A DNA stretch of 64,000 bases. Source: Bacillus_BD sp050389805. GTDB taxonomy: Bacteria > Bacillota > Bacilli > Bacillales > Cytobacillaceae. The stretch is taken from assembly GCF_050389805.1 (NCBI RefSeq), contig NZ_CP130945.1:2852001-2916000 (forward strand). The letters are read 5' to 3'. The position numbers and the translations under genes are program-made. This document shows positions 60,049 to 64,000 of this stretch, piece by piece; the stretch's first letter is position 1, and every line of letters begins with the position of its first letter. The notes under the pieces are model-generated. The model did no database searches, had not been told where the DNA came from, and saw only the letters and a list, made by a program, of their open reading frames with translations.

Positions 60049-61170
60049 TTATTCATCTTGTTTAATTACGTTCGGTATTTGTAGCGTAACAGTCGTTCCT
60101 TTGTCCGAATTAATAATTAAATTCCCGTTAACAAATTCTAATCTTTCTTTCATTCCAAACAGACCATTTCCTCTATCATTAACGGCGTCATTATTCATAC
60201 CGATTCCATTGTCTGAAATGGTGATAACAATCTCATTGTACGTTTGTTTTATCGATATATGACATTCTGTTGCCTGACTGTGTTTTACCACATTGGTAAC
60301 CGATTCTTTTAAACACATGCTGATTATATTTTCTACAAATAATGGAACCTTCGTTAGTGAAAAATCTCCGTCTATGATGAGTTGAATTGCTGCCGCTTCT
60401 AATAATGCTTTCACTTGTTTTATTTCTTCTTTCAACCGAATCCCTCTCATGTTGGAAACCATCTTTCTTACTTCATTTAAGGCCATTCTAGCAGTTTGTT
60501 GGATATCCTTTAATTCTGAACGTGCTTTATCTGGGTCTTTTTCTAAAATCTTTCTGGCTAGATCACTTTTTAATCCAATAAGTGAAAGCTTTTGCCCTAA
60601 AGTATCATGTAGGTCTCTAGCAATCCTCTGCCTTTCTTCTTGAACAATTAAATCTGAGATTCTTTTATTCGCAAAAGCTAATTGTTCCTCTAGCTGTTCT
60701 CTTTTTTTTCGACTTCTAATACTTAACGGAAGTAAAATCACACTAATTAAAATAATGACAATAAAAGGCAATTGCTGAATAAATAGATCAGTAGGTGTGA
60801 TGAAGTTAATATTAATAGCAACGGCCGTACTTACTAAATGAATAATATAAAACGTGATGAATGCTGCTTTATTTTGAAAGTTCCCAATCAAATAGGCTAA
60901 GAAAAAAGCAAAATACACGTAAGTAAAAAAGCTAGTCATAATCACAGAAATAATAATAAGGACACTTGTCCAGAAATACCTTATCCACCCTTTAGATATA
61001 AAAGCAAATCGATAAGAAATAAAGAAAAAAATGGACAATATGATTCCTGTTACAATTTCAACGGTGGATGACCATTGAAATATAAAATAAAATGGTAAAA
61101 TAGCAAACAATGCCCAAATATATGGTGAAACACCTGTACTACTTTGGATAATCCGAAGTCCTTTTTTCAT
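60049..61170 (-). CDS. desK: DesK, membrane thermosensor histidine kinase
   Basis: A 373-residue sensor kinase. Four or five N-terminal membrane helices (about 20-150) sense membrane thickness. The HisKA_3 phosphoacceptor is H188 in IARDLHDTLGQK, the same number as in B. subtilis DesK, which supports ATG 61170 as the start (behind GGGGA). The ATP domain holds N and G boxes (ESVTNVVKHSQ; ISDNGIGM; GNGLFGMKER). It acts as kinase when the membrane is ordered and as phosphatase when fluid. Confidence 0.95.
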   Translation of the reverse strand: MKKGLRIIQSSTGVSPYIWALFAILPFYFIFQWSSTVEIVTGIILSIFFFISYRFAFISKGWIRYFWTSVLIIISVIMTSFFTYVYFAFFLAYLIGNFQNKAAFITFYIIHLVSTAVAININFITPTDLFIQQLPFIVIILISVILLPLSIRSRKKREQLEEQLAFANKRISDLIVQEERQRIARDLHDTLGQKLSLIGLKSDLARKILEKDPDKARSELKDIQQTARMALNEVRKMVSNMRGIRLKEEIKQVKALLEAAAIQLIIDGDFSLTKVPLFVENIISMCLKESVTNVVKHSQATECHISIKQTYNEIVITISDNGIGMNNDAVNDRGNGLFGMKERLEFVNGNLIINSDKGTTVTLQIPNVIKQDE

Positions 61171-61211
61171 TTCATTCCCCATTTTCTTAAAAGTTTCTAG
61201 TATTATCTTAA

Positions 61212-61246
61212 CAAAAATGAAGAGGGAATTCTTTAAATTCCCTCTT
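61212..61246 (-). terminator. Terminator of des
   Basis: An 11-bp stem (AAGAGGGAATT with AATTCCCTCTT), a CTTTA loop, and TTTTT three bases later on the minus strand. It overlaps the des stop. Confidence 0.8.
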
Positions 61247-62273
61247 AGTCGGCTAATTTTTGTGATAATTTTTGGTTTACCGAACGTTTTTTGATTTCAC
61301 GGAAACTGATAAATTGTTTACTTCTTTCATCCCATAGACGATATTTGAGCGCTTTTAAACTACTCGAGACCGTTACAGTTGGAACAGAATTTAATTCCTT
61401 ACACTTGTTGTGAACAACCTCTAAGTAATAATTAGGTACTCTTGGACTTAAATGATGGACATGGTGATACCCAATATTTCCAGTTATCCATTGTGCCCAT
61501 TTTGGGAGTTTATAAAAAGAGCTTCCTTCTACTGCAGCCTTAACATAATCCCATTTGTCATCACTTTCAAAATAACTATCCTCAAAATGATGTTGAATAT
61601 AAAATAACCAAACTCCAAGTGCACTTGCAATAAAGACAATAGGTCCTTGAACCATTAAAAATGCTTGCCACCCAATTAACCAACACATCATTCCATATAA
61701 AAGGACAATCAATACGTTGGTCATATACGTATCTAAGCGCTCGTTCATACGAGCTTTTTTTCGATTGATTCGATTTGAAATGAAAATTAAATAAAAAGGT
61801 CCTAAAATAAACATAACTAGTGGGTTACGATAAAATCGATACACTAATCTTTCTCTAGGTGTAGCATTTTCAAATTCTCGAACTGTCATAACCCAGATAT
61901 CTCCTACGCCACGTTTATTTAAATTTCCACTAGTTGCGTGATGGATATTATGTTCATGCCGCCATTGTTTATAAGGAAAAAGTGTTAAAATTCCAGTTAG
62001 GATTCCAACTATTTCGTTTGCCTTTTTACTTTTGAAAAAGGACATATGACAACAATCATGAAAAATAATAAATGTCCTTACTAAAAATCCTGCGGTTGGG
62101 ATCGCTAAAAGAAGTGTAATGATATAGGACACCGAAAGGCTTTTATAGGTAAGATACCATAAAAGAAAAAATGGAATTAAAGTATTTGTTAATTGCCACA
62201 CACTATTTGATAACGTTGCTTTTTCATATGGCGCTAATTTTTTTCTTAACTCCCTTTGAAATTCTTTTGACAT
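61245..62273 (-). CDS. des: Acyl-lipid fatty-acid desaturase (Des)
   Basis: A 342-residue membrane desaturase. The three histidine boxes are complete: HDCCH (IFHDCCHMSFF, about 72-76), HNIHH (about 107-111) and HHVHH near 275. Hydrophobic segments are near 25-50, 53-73, 155-175 and 195-240. It introduces double bonds into membrane lipid acyl chains after cold shock under DesKR. AGGAGG lies 12 bases before the ATG. Directly downstream of the genes for its regulators, tighter than in B. subtilis. Confidence 0.93.
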   Translation of the reverse strand: MSKEFQRELRKKLAPYEKATLSNSVWQLTNTLIPFFLLWYLTYKSLSVSYIITLLLAIPTAGFLVRTFIIFHDCCHMSFFKSKKANEIVGILTGILTLFPYKQWRHEHNIHHATSGNLNKRGVGDIWVMTVREFENATPRERLVYRFYRNPLVMFILGPFYLIFISNRINRKKARMNERLDTYMTNVLIVLLYGMMCWLIGWQAFLMVQGPIVFIASALGVWLFYIQHHFEDSYFESDDKWDYVKAAVEGSSFYKLPKWAQWITGNIGYHHVHHLSPRVPNYYLEVVHNKCKELNSVPTVTVSSSLKALKYRLWDERSKQFISFREIKKRSVNQKLSQKLAD

Positions 62274-62328
62274 AATAATAAAAAGCCTCCTAATAATTTC
62301 AATTCATATTTATATTCCCCATTTGTAT

Positions 62329-62342
62329 TGTCATTATAATGA
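62329..62342 (-). promoter_or_regulatory. des core promoter (-10) in a TCAT/ATGA palindrome
   Basis: TCATTATAATGA (62331-62342) contains -10 TATAAT (62338-62333, minus strand). The hexamer 17 bases upstream is a poor -35 (TAAAGA), as expected for an activator-dependent promoter. Confidence 0.55.
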
Positions 62343-62385
62343 AAAAAGCAATTGTTCTTTAAGATATAGCTGTAATGTACCGGAT

Positions 62386-62399
62386 ATGACATTTGTCAT
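62386..62399. promoter_or_regulatory. Candidate DesR operator upstream of des
   Basis: ATGACATTTGTCAT, a 14-base palindrome centred about 57 bases upstream of the -10. TTGTCATT is shared with the sequence at the promoter itself. Position fits DesR activation; the site is inferred. Confidence 0.5.
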
Positions 62400-62554
62400 T
62401 TTAGAATGGTTTCTGCTTGATATTACAGGAATTCATAATCATAACCATCAGAAAAATATTTTAAAATTATAAATCCACTAATTGTTCAAACATTCTTAAG
62501 AAAATATATGCTACAATGTGAATAAGTGAACAAGAACGAAAGAAGGTAGTAGCT

Positions 62555-62737
62555 ATGAAAGCTTGTTGCCATGTATGTCAAAAAGAATTTAAAAAAACCG
62601 ATTGGGTTAAAATGGATAACTCCTATCGATTAGCGCACTGCACCTGTATAAAAATAAAAGTTGGTCTTCAAGACATAGATACCTTTAATAACATTTTAAA
62701 TAAATATTCCTATTCTCGTTTAAAAATAGCAAATTAA
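62555..62737 (+). CDS. Small cysteine-rich protein, probable zinc binder
   Basis: A 60-residue basic protein. Four or five cysteines and a histidine are grouped (MKACCHVCQKEF, AHCTCIK), spaced like a small zinc finger. No family recognised. AGAAGGTAG precedes the ATG, and the gene ends directly in a 25-bp terminator stem. It is divergent from des and convergent with glnA. Confidence 0.65.
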   Translation: MKACCHVCQKEFKKTDWVKMDNSYRLAHCTCIKIKVGLQDIDTFNNILNKYSYSRLKIAN

Positions 62738-62790
62738 GCAAAAGAAAAATCCTTGATACTGATGAAGTATCAAGGATTTTTCTTTTGCTT
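62736..62790. terminator. Perfect 25-bp bidirectional terminator before glnA
   Basis: Arms 62736-62760 and 62766-62790 pair over all 25 bases, with a five-base loop GATGA. The stem includes both neighbouring stop codons' ends. Its T tracts serve both directions. Confidence 0.93.
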
Positions 62791-64000
62791 AATAAACATT
62801 CATATATCGCTCTCTTTCCCAAGGGTGTACTTGGGTGCGGAAGATATCCCACTCTATCTCTTTAGCTTCAATAAAATGCTCGTAAATATGTTTACCTAAG
62901 GCAGAAACGATGGTTTCATTTTTTGATAATACAGTTAATGCTTGAGCTAATGTAGCTGGTAAATCAGAAATGCCTTCTGCTAAACGTTCTTCTTTATCCA
63001 TAGCATAGATATTGCGGTCAACTGGAGCAGGCGGTGTAAGCTTATTTTTAATCCCATCCAAACCGGCTTTTAATAAAACAGCCATGGCTAAATATGGATT
63101 TGCAGATGGATCAACACTACGAACTTCAATTCTTGTGCTTAATCCACGAGATGCTGGAATACGAATTAGGGGTGAACGGTTACGAGCAGACCATGCTATA
63201 TAACAAGGAGCTTCGTAACCTGGAACTAAACGTTTATAAGAGTTCACAGTTGGATTTGTAATGGCTGTAAAAGCTTCGGCATGAGCGATAATTCCAGCAA
63301 TAAAATAACGTGCTGTTTCACTTAGTTCTAAATCCCCGTTTTGATCGTAGAAAGCATTATCGCCATCTTTGAATAAGGATAAGTTACAATGCATTCCTGA
63401 ACCGTTTACCCCAAATAGTGGTTTAGGCATGAATGTCGCATGTAGACCATGCTTACGTGCGATTGTTTTTACAACTAATTTAAAAGTTTGGATCTGATCA
63501 CATGCTGTAATGGCATCGGCATATTTAAAGTCAATTTCATGTTGCCCTGGAGCAACTTCGTGATGAGAAGCTTCAATGTCAAATCCCATTTCTTCTAATT
63601 CAAGAACGATGTCACGACGACAATTCTCCCCTAAATCTGTTGGTGCTAAATCAAAATATCCGCCTGAGTCATTTAACTCTAATGTTGGTTGACCTTTTTC
63701 GTCTAATTTAAACAAGAAAAATTCCGGTTCTGGTCCTAGATTGAAATTTGAGAAACCTAAGTCTTCCATTTCTTTTAATATTTTTCTTAAGTTGTTGCGT
63801 GGATCCCCTTCGAATGGAGTTCCATCTGGATTGTATATATCACAAATAAATCTTGCCACTTTTCCTTTTTCTGCAGTCCATGGAAATACGACAAAAGTAT
63901 CTAAATCTGGATATAGATACATATCAGATTCCTCAATTCGAACAAACCCTTCAATGGAAGAACCGTCAAACATCATTTTATTATCAAGCGCTTTTTCAAG
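62789..64000 (-). CDS. glnA: Glutamine synthetase, type I (5' end outside window)
   Basis: 403 codons of the roughly 444 in GSI-alpha glutamine synthetase. The frame is open to the edge; the first residues visible are LEKALDNKMMFDGSSIEGF. Metal and substrate motifs are present: EPEFFLF near the start, HEVAPGQHEIDF, NGSGMHCNLSLF, and NRSPLIRIP. The C-terminus HPWERERYMNVY matches B. subtilis GlnA. It makes glutamine from glutamate and ammonia, and in Bacilli it also controls GlnR and TnrA. The start codon and promoter lie beyond 64000. Confidence 0.97.
   Translation of the reverse strand, partial: LEKALDNKMMFDGSSIEGFVRIEESDMYLYPDLDTFVVFPWTAEKGKVARFICDIYNPDGTPFEGDPRNNLRKILKEMEDLGFSNFNLGPEPEFFLFKLDEKGQPTLELNDSGGYFDLAPTDLGENCRRDIVLELEEMGFDIEASHHEVAPGQHEIDFKYADAITACDQIQTFKLVVKTIARKHGLHATFMPKPLFGVNGSGMHCNLSLFKDGDNAFYDQNGDLELSETARYFIAGIIAHAEAFTAITNPTVNSYKRLVPGYEAPCYIAWSARNRSPLIRIPASRGLSTRIEVRSVDPSANPYLAMAVLLKAGLDGIKNKLTPPAPVDRNIYAMDKEERLAEGISDLPATLAQALTVLSKNETIVSALGKHIYEHFIEAKEIEWDIFRTQVHPWERERYMNVY

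Noticed and set aside
1..64000. CRISPR array
   Set aside because: No regularly spaced direct repeats and no cas genes anywhere in the window.

Overview
The window is chromosomal DNA from a low-GC, endospore-forming Bacillaceae species. The evidence is strong AGGAGG-type ribosome sites, sporulation genes (racA, sirA, GerPA/PF-like and Hsp20-like spore proteins, a SleB-type hydrolase), and a block at about 49.4-64 kb that follows the Bacillus subtilis order yneK-ccdC-yneI-ccdA-yneF-sirA-tkt-ynzC-yneA-lexA. The desaturase/DesKR genes and glnA follow that block. It is not B. subtilis itself, because a selenocysteine tRNA, a Rieske dioxygenase pair and other genes differ. Most genes lie on the minus strand. 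I could name a family for most of them.

Layout. 0-1.5 kb: partial LysM/SleB cell-wall hydrolase and a YebC-family protein. 1.5-4.8 kb: two-subunit Rieske aromatic-ring dioxygenase with a divergent LysR regulator. 4.8-13.3 kb: oligoendopeptidase F, two VTT-domain membrane proteins, a CAP-domain protein, a zinc-ribbon/HtrA-like protease, a ketopantoate-reductase-like enzyme and an amidinohydrolase-fold enzyme. 13.3-17.2 kb: etfB-etfA-fadF, which carries electrons from acyl-CoA oxidation towards menaquinone. 17.5-25 kb: phasin-like protein, SIR2-like protein, RacA, an LTA synthase family protein, YkuK and the two-subunit serine dehydratase. 25-36 kb: 2-hydroxyacid dehydrogenase, small unknown proteins, Eis-like acetyltransferase, 3-hydroxyacyl-CoA dehydrogenase divergent from a Crp/Fnr regulator, an Upf1-like helicase, an orphan trpB, and a CstR persulfide sensor with a rhodanese-like protein.

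36-49.2 kb is the accessory and decaying part. It holds an MFS exporter, a YcgL-type nucleotidyltransferase, a decayed Na+/H+ antiporter, a small spore-protein cluster, and a sucrose operon (scrA-scrK-scrB) in which scrA and scrK each carry an apparent single-base deletion. It ends in a 2.1-kb insertion at the selenocysteine tRNA gene. That insertion is bounded by a 50-bp exact repeat of the tRNA 3' half and contains only tiny phage-like genes and no visible integrase.

49.4-64 kb is conserved housekeeping: cytochrome c biogenesis, transketolase, the SOS regulator LexA with its divergent division inhibitor YneA and three SOS boxes, the membrane-fluidity system Des/DesK/DesR, and glutamine synthetase, which is cut by the window edge.

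No clearly new multi-gene system could be demonstrated. The observations most worth checking are the integration remnant in the tRNA-Sec gene, the paired frameshifts in the sucrose operon, the two-subunit dioxygenase without its own electron-transfer partners, the standalone SIR2-like protein, and the CstR/rhodanese pair.
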